From Chitinophaga oryziterrae (GTDB lineage: Bacteria; Bacteroidota; Bacteroidia; Chitinophagales; Chitinophagaceae): a DNA stretch of 64,000 bases. Below the pieces are notes generated by a model. The model did no database searches. It worked only from the letters and a program-made list of their open reading frames with translations, and had not been told where the DNA came from. Positions 9,039 through 18,371 of this stretch are shown piece after piece (within the stretch, counting starts at the first letter, position 1; every line of letters starts with the position of its first letter). The DNA lies in the NCBI RefSeq assembly GCF_009758125.1, contig NZ_WRXO01000007.1:248001-312000 (forward strand), given 5' to 3'. A program made the translations under genes and the position numbers.

Positions 9039-12017
9039 ATGAAAAGCTATCTCTCGTTATGGAAAAAGCTGTTCCTATGCTTTGTCTTCAGTAGTTATGC
9101 GTTGGTGCTTTATGCCCAGCAACCCGTCAGCGGCAGGGTAAGCGCCGGGGACACGTCTTTGCCAGGCGTTATTGTGTACATAAAAGGCACCTCCGTAAAT
9201 ACGCAAACGGATAATAATGGACGGTTTTCCATTAACGCTCCAAAAGGAGCCTCCCTTACCTTCAGCCTGATGGGGTATCGCAGCAAAGAAGTATCAGTCA
9301 ATAACCGCAGTACTATTAATGTAGAACTGGAACCAACGACCCAGGGGCTGGGAGAAGTAGTGGTGGTCGGTTATGGTACACAAAAGAGGAAGGACCTGAC
9401 AGGTTCCATCTCTTCGTTGAATGCGAGTGCCTATAAAGATCAGCCTGTGTTAAATGCCTCTTCTGCCCTGCAGGGGAGAGTAGCAGGCGTCTCTGTGGCC
9501 AATAGTTCCGGCGCACCAGGTGGAGCGGTGAAGATCCGCATCCGGGGGGCCAATTCCATCAACGCCAGTAATGATCCCCTGTATGTAATTGACGGGGTGG
9601 CGTTAAGCAGCATCGGTATACAGGATATCAATGTAAATGATATCGCATCTATGGAAGTGCTGAAAGATGCCTCTGCCACTGCAATTTACGGATCACGTGG
9701 TGCCAACGGTGTTATTATCATCACCACTAAAAACGGCAAGGCCGGCACCACGCATATCGAGTATAATGGCTTCCTGAGCAGCAACAAGCCGATGAAAAAA
9801 TATAAGCTGCTGGATGCGGTGGCATATGCGCAACAGGCTAATCATATTGCAGGATCTGCCGTTTTTGCTGATCCGTCAAGCTATGCCGGTAAAGGGACCA
9901 ACTGGCAGGACCTGATATTTCATACCGGCGTTACACAGAACCATCAGTTGTCCGTTTCGGGCGGGACGGAAAAATCACGATATTATATATCGGGATATTA
10001 TGTAAACCAGTCGGGCCTGCTGGTGAACACCAACCAGGAAAAATATGCCCTGCGGGCCAACCTGGACAGCAAGTTGAGCAACAAAGTAAGTATAGGTCTG
10101 GGCATCTTTGCTACACATACTAACTCACACAATAACGGCGATATTGGTAGCAAGGGCAACCCCGTAACAGCAGCGCTGGCATGGGCACCTACCGAACCGG
10201 TATACGATTCCGGGGCCCAATACAACCGGTTCGCTGTTTCCCCTATCTGGTCCAATCCTTACATGACCATTAAGGAGAGGAAGAGCGATAATTCCGCTAA
10301 TTCCGCAGTAGTCAACGGACGGCTCAAATACGATATCACAGACTGGCTATCGTTCAACGTGAACGTGGGCCTGGATATGAATAACACAAGGAACGCCTAC
10401 CTGAATAACGACTGGATAAGCCCCGGCAATCCAGGTTCCGGTCAGAGTTATTTGGAAAACTATACCTTACAGAACAGCAATTCACTCACCTTTCACAAGA
10501 AGTTCAATGAAAAGCATGATCTGACCGTAATGGGTATTGTAGAAGAAACCTCCAGCAAATACAATACTTTCACGGCGGCTGGTTCCGGGCTTACTTCCAC
10601 TTCTAACGGGTATTATAACCTGGGGCTGAATACCTCCCAGGGCATTTCATCGGCCTATACCAACTGGGCATTGCTCTCTTATGTAGGCCGCGCTTCGTAT
10701 ACTTTTAACGATAAATACCTTATTACTGCCACCTACAGGGCAGATGGTTCTTCCAAATTCCAGTCCACCGCCAATAAGTGGGGCTATTTTCCTTCCATTG
10801 GCGTTGGATGGCGGTTATCTGAAGAACAGTTCATCAAAGACCTGGGTATTTTTTCCAACATGAAGTTGAGAGGTAGCTGGGGCATTACAGGTAACCAGTC
10901 GATTAATCCATACAGCAGTCTTGGTCTGCTTAACGGCGTGCAGTATTCTTACGGTACTACTACGCTGTACCAGGGTTACCTGCTGGGTAGTCCCAGCAAT
11001 CCCGACCTTAAATGGGAAACCACCAAACAGACAGATATAGGGATGGATGTAGGATTACTGGGCGGACGGTTGAACATTACCGCAGATTACTATAACAAAC
11101 GTACAAAAGACCTGCTGTTGCAGGTGCCGATTGCCAGCTACGACGGTGGTGGCACCATGTATAAGAATGTGGGCGAGATAAATAATAAGGGCTTTGAGAT
11201 CTTTGTAGATATCGCTGCCATTCAGCAGCACGATTTCTCCTGGACAGCCACCATCAACGCCTCAGCTTACAGGAACAAAGTGGTAAGTCTGGGTAAGGAT
11301 TCCATCCTGTACCGGCCCATTATAGGCGGAGGACTTATTAACACCAATATACAGGTCGTGAAGACCGGACAGCCACTGGGGGCATTCTATCTTGTTCCCT
11401 GGCAGGGCGTTTACAGCAGTGATAACAACGGATTCAAGGCCGGCGATAACCACTATACGGACGTTAGCGGCAATGGCTCTATCGGTTATGAGGACCGTGT
11501 GATTGCCGGCAGTGCCCTTCCCAAATTCCAGTGGGGTTTTAATAATAACTTCCGTTACAAGCATCTTGAGCTGAATGTATTTGTGCAGGCATCACATGGT
11601 AATAAGATATTTAACGCTACCTATGCCGGAATAGCAGCGCCTACCAGCGATGTGAAATACCCTACGCTGGCGGAGTCTGCTAACTACTTTACATCAAAGA
11701 ATACCGGTGCTGTGTGGGCTGACCCTGCCAGTAAAACAAACCGCAGCTATGTGGAATCCACCCAGTATTTGCAGGATGGCAGTTATGTGCGACTGAAGAA
11801 CGTCAGCCTTTCTTACACACTGGAAAAAAGGGCCACCCGTTTTGCAGATATCCGCTTTACCCTGAGCGCACAGAACATTTATACTATTACCAAGTATAAA
11901 GGATATGATCCGGAGGCCACCTCTACGTCTGCTACCAGCGATGCTGACGCCGGCATTGACCTGGGAGCTTATCCTTCCCCCCGTACCATCACGTTTGGGG
12001 TGAATATTTCTTTATAA
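9039..12017 (+). CDS. susC: SusC/RagA-family TonB-dependent outer-membrane transporter
   Basis: A 992-residue outer-membrane receptor. A signal peptide ends at VLYAQQ (about residue 28). Next is a carboxypeptidase-D-like beta-sandwich (VSGRVSAGDTSLPGVIVYIKG, about 31-105), then the TonB-box/SusC signature GEVVVVGYGTQKRKDLTG near residue 106. After this come the plug domain (ALQGRVAGVSV, IRIRGANSINASNDPLYVIDG, ASATAIYGSRGANGVIIITT) and a long beta-barrel ending in a C-terminal aromatic/hydrophobic strand. It imports oligosaccharides with its SusD partner, encoded immediately downstream. The glycan specificity cannot be read from the sequence. Confidence 0.95.
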   Translation: MKSYLSLWKKLFLCFVFSSYALVLYAQQPVSGRVSAGDTSLPGVIVYIKGTSVNTQTDNNGRFSINAPKGASLTFSLMGYRSKEVSVNNRSTINVELEPTTQGLGEVVVVGYGTQKRKDLTGSISSLNASAYKDQPVLNASSALQGRVAGVSVANSSGAPGGAVKIRIRGANSINASNDPLYVIDGVALSSIGIQDINVNDIASMEVLKDASATAIYGSRGANGVIIITTKNGKAGTTHIEYNGFLSSNKPMKKYKLLDAVAYAQQANHIAGSAVFADPSSYAGKGTNWQDLIFHTGVTQNHQLSVSGGTEKSRYYISGYYVNQSGLLVNTNQEKYALRANLDSKLSNKVSIGLGIFATHTNSHNNGDIGSKGNPVTAALAWAPTEPVYDSGAQYNRFAVSPIWSNPYMTIKERKSDNSANSAVVNGRLKYDITDWLSFNVNVGLDMNNTRNAYLNNDWISPGNPGSGQSYLENYTLQNSNSLTFHKKFNEKHDLTVMGIVEETSSKYNTFTAAGSGLTSTSNGYYNLGLNTSQGISSAYTNWALLSYVGRASYTFNDKYLITATYRADGSSKFQSTANKWGYFPSIGVGWRLSEEQFIKDLGIFSNMKLRGSWGITGNQSINPYSSLGLLNGVQYSYGTTTLYQGYLLGSPSNPDLKWETTKQTDIGMDVGLLGGRLNITADYYNKRTKDLLLQVPIASYDGGGTMYKNVGEINNKGFEIFVDIAAIQQHDFSWTATINASAYRNKVVSLGKDSILYRPIIGGGLINTNIQVVKTGQPLGAFYLVPWQGVYSSDNNGFKAGDNHYTDVSGNGSIGYEDRVIAGSALPKFQWGFNNNFRYKHLELNVFVQASHGNKIFNATYAGIAAPTSDVKYPTLAESANYFTSKNTGAVWADPASKTNRSYVESTQYLQDGSYVRLKNVSLSYTLEKRATRFADIRFTLSAQNIYTITKYKGYDPEATSTSATSDADAGIDLGAYPSPRTITFGVNISL

Positions 12018-12040
12018 TGATCACATTAAAAGCTAACAAG

Positions 12041-13552
12041 ATGAAACTGTATATAACCGCTCTTCTATTGCTCATGCTGGTAACTTCCTGCAGCAAGGAT
12101 TTTCTGAAGGAAGACCCAAAAAGCAGCCTTACACCGGATAATTTTTATAAAACGGCCGATGATCTGAATATGGCTGCCATTGCGCTGTATACACAGGTAA
12201 ACGGCGCCTTTAATCAGTCTGGCGGCTTTTCTACGCTGTGGGGAGGCGATGATATGACCGTAGCCCGGGCCGGGAACAAGATCTCCTATTCAGACTTTGA
12301 CACCTATCAGGCCACCTCTTCCAACGACCGTATGACCAACTGGTGGAGCTATTTTTATGCTACCATCAAATCGAGCAATTCGCTACTCAGCAATTATCAG
12401 AATGCCACGGCGGCATCAGAGGATGACCGGAACCACGCAGCAGGGCAGGCCTATTTTTTCCGTGCACTGAGTTATTTCTTTCTTACCCGCACCTGGGGGA
12501 AAGTGCCGTTGATCACAGATAACAAGGTAGATTATAGCAGGACCAAAGCAGAACCGTCAGAAATTTATACGCTGATAGTAGCAGACCTGCAAAAGGCAGA
12601 GACAATGCTGCCTGATGCATGGGATGGCACCAAAAGGCAGAACGGTGTGGATATACCACCTACCCGTGGTTCTGCAAAAGCATTGCTGGCCAATGTATAC
12701 CTGACCATGGCAGGCTGGCCGCTGAAGCAAACGGACAAATATGCACTGGCTGCCGCCAAGGCCAAAGAAGTGATAGATAACAAGGCTGCCTGGGGTTATG
12801 AACTGACCACCAACTTTGCCGATCTGTGGAAGAAGACAGGGAAGTTCAACCACGAAACGGTATTTGGCTGCTATTATAATGTAAATGTATCAGGCTGGGC
12901 CTGGGAGAACTACAATATGCTTACGCCCAACGCTTATGCACCGGACGATGAAGGTGGCTGGGGAGATGGCTACGGGGAGATCAATTTTTACAAGAAATTC
13001 CCGCCAGGCCCAAGGAAAGAAGCTACTTACCAGTCTGTTTACTATATCAACAATGATCCCGGCAATGCGGTGGACTGGACCAAAACGCAGCATAAACATC
13101 CTTATTTCTTCAAGTTCCGTGATGATGATGCCTTTAACCCGGTGAATCATGTTAACAATAACTGGATAGGCAGTCACACTGTATTCGTGATCCGGTATGC
13201 AGAGGTATTACTCACGTATGCGGAAGCACAGGCTATGTCTGCATCTCCGGATGCAACCGCTTATACCGCTATTAACCAGGTAAGGAACCGGTCCGGGATT
13301 GCCGACCTTGTTGGGGGATTATCACAGACGGCGTTCCGCGACTCCGTGATCGCAGAGCGGGGCTGGGAATTTGCGGGTGTTGAACCAGCAGCCCGCTGGT
13401 ATGACCTGATACGTACAGAAACAGTGGGCAAAGCCAATTCGGACAGGGATGCATCTGAAGAAACGCTGAAGAGTATTCCCGACGATGCTTCGCATACTTT
13501 TTACTGGGCCCCTATACCAATAGGTGATCAACAACTGAACCCAAACCTTTAA
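12041..13552 (+). CDS. susD: SusD/RagB-family surface glycan-binding lipoprotein
   Basis: A lipoprotein of about 503 residues. I prefer the ATG at 12041 because it begins directly with a lipoprotein signal (MKLYITALLLLMLVTSC, acylated Cys near residue 17). An alternative ATG at 12017 overlaps the SusC stop and would add eight residues. The SusD pattern is present: KDFLKEDPKSSLTPDNFYKTA, TPR-like helices, ARAFFLRALSYFFLT-type motif (here GQAYFFRALSYFFLTRTWG), and VIRYAEVLLTYAEAQA with NQVRNRSG near the C-terminus. It sits on the cell surface as the lid of the SusC transporter. It is co-transcribed with SusC. Confidence 0.94.
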   Translation: MKLYITALLLLMLVTSCSKDFLKEDPKSSLTPDNFYKTADDLNMAAIALYTQVNGAFNQSGGFSTLWGGDDMTVARAGNKISYSDFDTYQATSSNDRMTNWWSYFYATIKSSNSLLSNYQNATAASEDDRNHAAGQAYFFRALSYFFLTRTWGKVPLITDNKVDYSRTKAEPSEIYTLIVADLQKAETMLPDAWDGTKRQNGVDIPPTRGSAKALLANVYLTMAGWPLKQTDKYALAAAKAKEVIDNKAAWGYELTTNFADLWKKTGKFNHETVFGCYYNVNVSGWAWENYNMLTPNAYAPDDEGGWGDGYGEINFYKKFPPGPRKEATYQSVYYINNDPGNAVDWTKTQHKHPYFFKFRDDDAFNPVNHVNNNWIGSHTVFVIRYAEVLLTYAEAQAMSASPDATAYTAINQVRNRSGIADLVGGLSQTAFRDSVIAERGWEFAGVEPAARWYDLIRTETVGKANSDRDASEETLKSIPDDASHTFYWAPIPIGDQQLNPNL

Positions 13553-13556
13553 CCAT

Positions 13557-14573
13557 ATGAAAAGAATCAAGGCGATATGCCTGTTGATACTGGTACTATC
13601 AGTGTCCATAGGATGTTATGCACAGTACATTCTTCCGGGTGCTATCTGGCCGGATACCAAAGGAAACCCGGTAAATGCACACGGCGGCGGTATATTATAC
13701 TACAACGGCACTTATTACTGGTATGGTGAAATAAAGCAGGGCGCTACCTGGCGGGTACCCGGTTCTACCTGGGAGAACTACCGGGTAAATGCAGGAGGCA
13801 TATCCTGCTACTCCTCCAAAGACCTGCTGCACTGGAAACAGGAAGGAGTGGCCTTACAGCCCGTAACAACAGACAGTACATCAGATCTGCACGTGAGCAA
13901 AGTGATAGAAAGGCCCAAGGTGATTTATAACAAAAAAACGGGCAAGTTTGTGATGTGGATGCATATAGATTCGCAGGATTACTCCTATGCCAGGTCTGGT
14001 GTGGCCGTAAGCGATAAGCCTGAAGGCCCTTTTCAATACATGGGCAGCGTGAGGCCCAATGGCAATATGGCCAGGGACATGACTATCTTCCAGGATGATA
14101 ACGGTAAGGCATATCATTTCTATTCATCGGAAGAGAACCAAACGATGCACATCTGCGAGCTGACAGATGACTATCTTTCGCATACTGCCAATGATCGCCG
14201 TATACTGGTACAGCGGGCGAGAGAAGCACCGGCTGTATGCAAATACAATAACCGCTTTTACCTGTTCACCTCCGGTTGTACCGGGTGGTCGCCCAATGCG
14301 GCAACCTATGCTACGGCGGATAGTATTATGGGAAACTGGACGGAACATGATAATCCCTGTCATGGTACAGACGCCGACAGTACCTATCATGCGCAAAGTG
14401 CATATGTATTGCCGGTACAGGGCAAAAAGGATATGTTCATCTTTATGGCAGACAGGTGGAACAAAACCAATCTGGAAGCATCGCGCTATATATGGTTGCC
14501 TCTGACATTTGGTCCTGAGGGGACTCCGGGCATTCTATGGAAAGATCAGTGGAAGCCGGGAGGTACAGACTGA
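13557..14573 (+). CDS. Glycoside hydrolase family 43-like enzyme
   Basis: A 338-residue secreted enzyme with a signal peptide ending near CYAQ (residue 23). The five-bladed propeller pattern of GH43 is visible: NAHGGGILYYNGTYYWYGE near residue 37, SSKDLLHWKQEG, ERPKVIYNKKTGKFVMWMH, and REAPAVCKYNNRFYLFTSG with the likely general-acid Glu. This block order resembles the exo-beta-1,3-galactanase-like branch of GH43, in which the usual N-terminal Asp base is absent; here the position reads NAHGG rather than a clear D-P motif. Galactan or arabinogalactan as substrate is therefore a guess. It is the only enzyme in the locus and starts 4 bases after the SusD stop. Confidence 0.82.
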   Translation: MKRIKAICLLILVLSVSIGCYAQYILPGAIWPDTKGNPVNAHGGGILYYNGTYYWYGEIKQGATWRVPGSTWENYRVNAGGISCYSSKDLLHWKQEGVALQPVTTDSTSDLHVSKVIERPKVIYNKKTGKFVMWMHIDSQDYSYARSGVAVSDKPEGPFQYMGSVRPNGNMARDMTIFQDDNGKAYHFYSSEENQTMHICELTDDYLSHTANDRRILVQRAREAPAVCKYNNRFYLFTSGCTGWSPNAATYATADSIMGNWTEHDNPCHGTDADSTYHAQSAYVLPVQGKKDMFIFMADRWNKTNLEASRYIWLPLTFGPEGTPGILWKDQWKPGGTD

Positions 14574-14594
14574 TTAATATACAATACATTTTTG

Positions 14595-14631
14595 CATAAC
14601 ACATTGCTGATTCACTCAGCAATGTGTTATG
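14595..14631 (+). terminator. Hairpin ending the SusCD-GH43 operon
   Basis: A 16-bp perfect stem, CATAACACATTGCTGA at 14595-14610 and its complement at 14616-14631, with a 5-base loop. It lies 21 bases after the GH43 stop. No T-run follows. The position fits termination of the locus. Confidence 0.65.
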
Positions 14632-14710
14632 TGTTCAGATCACCGGTAAACCCAGGTATTTCGCTAAAACATAGAGGTGGGAATAGTGGTTAACCGCTTT
14701 TTCTTCACTA

Positions 14711-15244
14711 TCAAACCATGTTTTCAAAAAAGCTTTTCTGAGCTTTCAGGGCTTCATCCAATGATTTTTGAATATACACGATACTCTTTATCGCCTCAGG
14801 GGTAGATGCTCTCTGTCCTATTTCTTCAGGCTTCGTAAAGTCGATCTCTTCAATGCGTTGGTTTATCCACCAAAGGTTGCCAAAGGGGTCCAGAATTCTG
14901 CAAACCCTTTCTCCAAAATAAAGCGTGGTAATATCAGTCACAGATGTAGCCCCGAGTTGCAGTGATTTTTGGTAAACCTTTTCAATATCTTCCACATACA
15001 AATTCAAAAAAACCGGAGTAGGGGCCCAGCCCTCTCTGGAGTCGAAAAGCATTACCATAGCATTCCCTATTTTTACCACTACATGGATAATTATCCCTTC
15101 TTCATTTTTTATTCTGCTATTTGGAATTTCTTCCGCTTCAAATGCTGCTTTCAGAAATTCGATCAGTCTTGCTGATGACGGCGAAATTATCCAGGGCGTT
15201 ACTGATGTGTAATTATCAGGTACAATTTTGATGTTGTTTTCCAT
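14711..15244 (-). CDS. VOC-family (glyoxalase/PhnB-like) protein
   Basis: A 177-residue cytoplasmic protein of the vicinal oxygen chelate fold, PhnB-like type. The N-terminal TSVTPWIISPSSARLIEFLKAAF and the later RILDPFGNLWWINQRIEEI match the paired beta-alpha-beta-beta-beta modules. The usual metal ligands are not all evident, as is common in PhnB-like members, so a catalytic role is uncertain. The C-terminal 40 residues are a helical extension. It follows the WYL-type regulator gene on the same strand with a 60-base gap and is probably its co-transcribed target. Confidence 0.82.
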   Translation of the reverse strand: MENNIKIVPDNYTSVTPWIISPSSARLIEFLKAAFEAEEIPNSRIKNEEGIIIHVVVKIGNAMVMLFDSREGWAPTPVFLNLYVEDIEKVYQKSLQLGATSVTDITTLYFGERVCRILDPFGNLWWINQRIEEIDFTKPEEIGQRASTPEAIKSIVYIQKSLDEALKAQKSFFENMV

Positions 15245-15304
15245 GCTTTTTTTATTGTTGCACGAAACTACTACAGGTGCTATGACAACCCTATGTCAGG
15301 GGTA

Positions 15305-16012
15305 TTAAAATTTATTTCTGTAACGCTCTAAATAATCCTGAAGACTCATCTTATGGGGAGTGAATTTTTCGTCCGTTATTTCTATTTTCATTATTCTGTC
15401 AAACCGGAAAAGCCTGTAATCCTTTCGCAGACGGCACCAGGCAATCAGATACCAGCTTTTCCCAACGTCGTTTATCAGCGCAAAGGGTTCAATGTACCTT
15501 TTTGTAGTTTCATCATTATTGGGTGAGTAATATTCAACGCTTATTACATTGAAATTTGTCAGCGCTATCTGAATGGATGACAAAAAGTTACTGGTGATGT
15601 TATCACCTGAGTTTTGCTCAAACGCTACCCGTTCTGAAAGAAGTGCTGCCTTGTCCTTTGCATTGCTTCGCAATACGGATTTTATTTTAGTAATACCGTC
15701 AACATAACTTTTTATAAGGGAAGTATCCTTATTTAACAAAACAAGTTTCTCCGCAGTTATAAAAGCATTTGCTTCGTTTTCAGTAAACATGACGGGCGGC
15801 AGTCTGAAACCATCCATTAACGAATAACCTTTTCCTTCTTCCGTTATTATGGGTACTCCTGCTTGTTCTAATGTTTTAATGTCACGGTATATCGTTCTTA
15901 CACTGACCTTAAACTTTTCAGCAACTTCAGTTGATGTCACCAATCGCTTGGATTGTAATTGCGTTAAAATTGCGATTAATCTGGAGAGTCTTGAAATTTC
16001 TTTGTCTGACAC
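15305..16012 (-). CDS. YafY-type HTH/WYL transcriptional regulator
   Basis: A 235-residue regulator. The N-terminal HTH_11-like domain (residues about 8-62: RLIAILTQLQSKRLVTSTEV followed by VSVRTIYRDIKTLEQAGVPI) is followed by a WYL domain whose key part reads KSWYLIAWCRLRKDYRLFRF near residue 188. WYL domains bind ligands, often nucleotides or nucleic acid. It is divergent from the S41 peptidase gene at 16130 and leads the two-gene unit with the VOC protein. Autoregulation and control of the VOC gene are likely but inferred. Confidence 0.88.
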   Translation of the reverse strand: MSDKEISRLSRLIAILTQLQSKRLVTSTEVAEKFKVSVRTIYRDIKTLEQAGVPIITEEGKGYSLMDGFRLPPVMFTENEANAFITAEKLVLLNKDTSLIKSYVDGITKIKSVLRSNAKDKAALLSERVAFEQNSGDNITSNFLSSIQIALTNFNVISVEYYSPNNDETTKRYIEPFALINDVGKSWYLIAWCRLRKDYRLFRFDRIMKIEITDEKFTPHKMSLQDYLERYRNKF

Positions 16013-16129
16013 GATTTCTTATTTGTTTGTTACGGTCTGCTGCGTCTCATTGACAATAGTAGTTAAATGCCTTGAAATTTCACAAGTTAATGTCTTTGAT
16101 GATTCTAACAGGTTTTTGTAGATTAGAGC

Positions 16130-17692
16130 ATGATACCCTCAAATTACATAAGAAAAGTACTGTTTTTGCTACTATTGGTACATCAGGGATGGGCACAGAA
16201 TTCATCCTTACAGGCTGAGCAACATGCAGACAGCCTGTCCTTGTACAACCGGCAGCTTTATCCCGGAGAGATGAAGCAGGACCTGCAACTGTTTCTCGAT
16301 ATCCGTAAAAAAGCCAATTCTGGTCTGTATCGCTACCGCACCCAAAAGCAGATCGACAGCATCTATAAATGGGCCTTTGGGCAGGTGCGCCAGCCCATGT
16401 CTACACTGGCATTTTACAAGATCATTTTACAGTTGACTGATTTTGAAGGAAGCTGCCATAACTATACAGAACCACATGCCGACCTTGTAAGTTATCTCAA
16501 CCGGCAGCGTGGCTTCTTTCCTTTTGCCCTTAAATATATTGAGGGCAAGATGATCTTCAATAGCAAAACAGACCAGATCCCTGTAGGATCGCGGGTGCTG
16601 AGCATCAATGGTGTTTCTGATAAGGAACTGATGCAATCCTTTTACAAATACCTGACCGCAGATGGCTTTACTCAAACAGAAAAGCAATCGGGCAGCGTGA
16701 ACAGGAGTTATGGATTGCGTTACCTGTATGAGTACGGCATCAAAGACCGTTTTGAGATCCGGTTTTCAAGCCCGGGCAGTACCCGCGAGCAAACGGTGAC
16801 AGTGCAAGCTGTATCGCTGGACGAGCAGAAAGCCAACTTATTATTGCGTCATAGTGCGCCGGTAGACAGTGTGATCGATTACCGTGAGCAACCCTCATAT
16901 AGTTTTAAGATGGTAAATCCTTCCACGGGTTTATTGAACCTGCGGATATTCTCCATGGCCACAGGAACAGACGATCCGGCCTTTCCCGTATATGTAAAGT
17001 TTATTGACAGCGTGTTCCAGGTACTTGCCAGTAACAATATACCCAACCTCATACTGGACATCCGCGGTAATCCCGGTGGCAGTGATCCTACTTTTGAACA
17101 ACCGATGATGTACCTGACAGATTCAAGTTTCAAAGAAAATACACTGGCTTATACGATCTTTGATAATGGCGTTCCATATGAAGAATATTTTTGGGGTATA
17201 TCTACTGCAGAAAAGATGGACTCTATGGGCAAAGTTTACGGAAAGGGACTACTGAAAGATTATTTCCCGGCATTGCACAATGGCAGGAATATGCAGAACG
17301 TCAGGTACAACCCGATGTATCATCCTAAAAGTCCAGGTTTCAAAGGGAAATTGTATTTACTCATTGATGAAGAAGTGGCTTCGGCAGGATCACACCTGGC
17401 TTCCCTCGTAAAAGCCTATGCCCGCAATGTTACCACTGTTGGAGTAGAAACCGTTGGGGGATATTATGGCCACAACGGCCATATGGCAGTGGTATACGAA
17501 CTACCTCATTCGAAAATAAAAACGAAATTCTCTATTGTCTATGTAGTGCAGGATGCACCTGTAAAACCGGACCAGCCGGAAGGCAGGGGTATTATTCCGG
17601 ATCATACGGTGTGGCCTGCTTTTAATGATTTTATGCAAAACCGGGATACACAGATGGAATATGTGCTGAAGCTGATCGCTGAGAAACATTGA
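16130..17692 (+). CDS. Secreted S41-family peptidase
   Basis: A 520-residue exported protein (signal peptide ending near HQGWAQ, residue 23). The C-terminal-processing-peptidase fold is marked by LILDIRGNPGGSDPTF near residue 307 and by LYLLIDEEVASAGSHLASLVKAY near residue 408, where the Ser of ASAGS is the likely nucleophile. ETVGGYYGHNG follows. No clear PDZ domain is seen; the N-terminal half instead has a helical region and an irregular domain with SRVLSINGVSD, which may be a diverged PDZ. It probably acts in the periplasm on unknown substrates. It stands alone, divergent from the WYL regulator. Confidence 0.85.
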   Translation: MIPSNYIRKVLFLLLLVHQGWAQNSSLQAEQHADSLSLYNRQLYPGEMKQDLQLFLDIRKKANSGLYRYRTQKQIDSIYKWAFGQVRQPMSTLAFYKIILQLTDFEGSCHNYTEPHADLVSYLNRQRGFFPFALKYIEGKMIFNSKTDQIPVGSRVLSINGVSDKELMQSFYKYLTADGFTQTEKQSGSVNRSYGLRYLYEYGIKDRFEIRFSSPGSTREQTVTVQAVSLDEQKANLLLRHSAPVDSVIDYREQPSYSFKMVNPSTGLLNLRIFSMATGTDDPAFPVYVKFIDSVFQVLASNNIPNLILDIRGNPGGSDPTFEQPMMYLTDSSFKENTLAYTIFDNGVPYEEYFWGISTAEKMDSMGKVYGKGLLKDYFPALHNGRNMQNVRYNPMYHPKSPGFKGKLYLLIDEEVASAGSHLASLVKAYARNVTTVGVETVGGYYGHNGHMAVVYELPHSKIKTKFSIVYVVQDAPVKPDQPEGRGIIPDHTVWPAFNDFMQNRDTQMEYVLKLIAEKH

Positions 17693-17760
17693 GGTGTAAA
17701 AGATCTGATTGAAAGGATATATAAACTGAATTTAAAAATCAATGTTATATCATTTTTATA

Positions 17761-18258
17761 CTATTGTATTGCACAAAACATTTGCCGGTAATGAACGACA
17801 AGGTCATTAAGCATAAATCCCCGGTTTAAACCACTTGGATTAGGTAGTACCCAAACCTTTGCCCCACAGAAATCTTTGGATTGATCTCCCCATACAATTT
17901 GCTTTTCCCCGGAAAAGGCCATATAGGCCGGTTTGCCGAGGAACGCGATATATTTCGGTTGAAAAAGCGTCATTTTGGTTTTGAAGGCTTCGATGGAATT
18001 GTCAAACTCTTCTCTGGAAAGTTCGTCCGCACGGGCTGTTGCTCTCTCCACAGCAGTGGTCAGACCGTAACCGAAATCAAGGATAGTTGCGTCCTTTACA
18101 GGTTCGATTTCGTGGGGCGTAAAACCTGCCTGATGCAAAACTTTCCAGAAACGATTGCTTCGTCCGGAAAAGTGATGACCGTCCCCGGCGGATTTTAAGC
18201 CGGGATTAATCCCGCAAAAAATAACTTTCAGGTCTTTGGTAATAATATCAGTTAGCAT
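17761..18258 (-). CDS. mug: G:T/U mismatch-specific DNA glycosylase
   Basis: A 165-residue uracil-DNA glycosylase family 2 enzyme that removes uracil or thymine mispaired with guanine. The start at 18258 is chosen because MLTDIITKDLKVIFCGINPG then aligns with the N-terminus of E. coli Mug; an upstream ATG at 18282 would add eight residues. Motif 1, GINPGLKSAGDGHHF, contains the catalytic Asn region. Motif 2, LPNPSGLNR near the C-terminus, is the intercalation loop. SNRFWKVLHQAGF is also conserved. It is a single gene, cytoplasmic. Confidence 0.93.
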   Translation of the reverse strand: MLTDIITKDLKVIFCGINPGLKSAGDGHHFSGRSNRFWKVLHQAGFTPHEIEPVKDATILDFGYGLTTAVERATARADELSREEFDNSIEAFKTKMTLFQPKYIAFLGKPAYMAFSGEKQIVWGDQSKDFCGAKVWVLPNPSGLNRGFMLNDLVVHYRQMFCAIQ

Positions 18259-18310
18259 ATAAATATTTGATTCGAAATCCACCGCAAAGTTAACGTGGTC
18301 TTTACATACT

Positions 18311-18356
18311 TATACAAAAAGGCTGCATCAAAATATTTGATGCAGCATTTTGTATA
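18311..18356 (-). terminator. Hairpin downstream of the HEAT/cytochrome c gene
   Basis: An extended hairpin: core arms GCTGCATCAAA at 18322-18332 and TTTGATGCAGC at 18336-18346 with a 3-base loop, flanked by outer arms TATACAAAA at 18311-18319 and TTTTGTATA at 18348-18356. It lies just past the stop of the leftward gene ending at 18372, before the mug start. Confidence 0.7.
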
Positions 18357-18371
18357 TCGCTGATATGAGCA

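Noticed and set aside
16089-16105. Fourth copy of the shared promoter (aacaggtttttgtag) before the S41 peptidase gene
   Set aside because: Only part of the CAGGTTTTT box matches; the palindrome and the -7-like box at 27 bases are absent.
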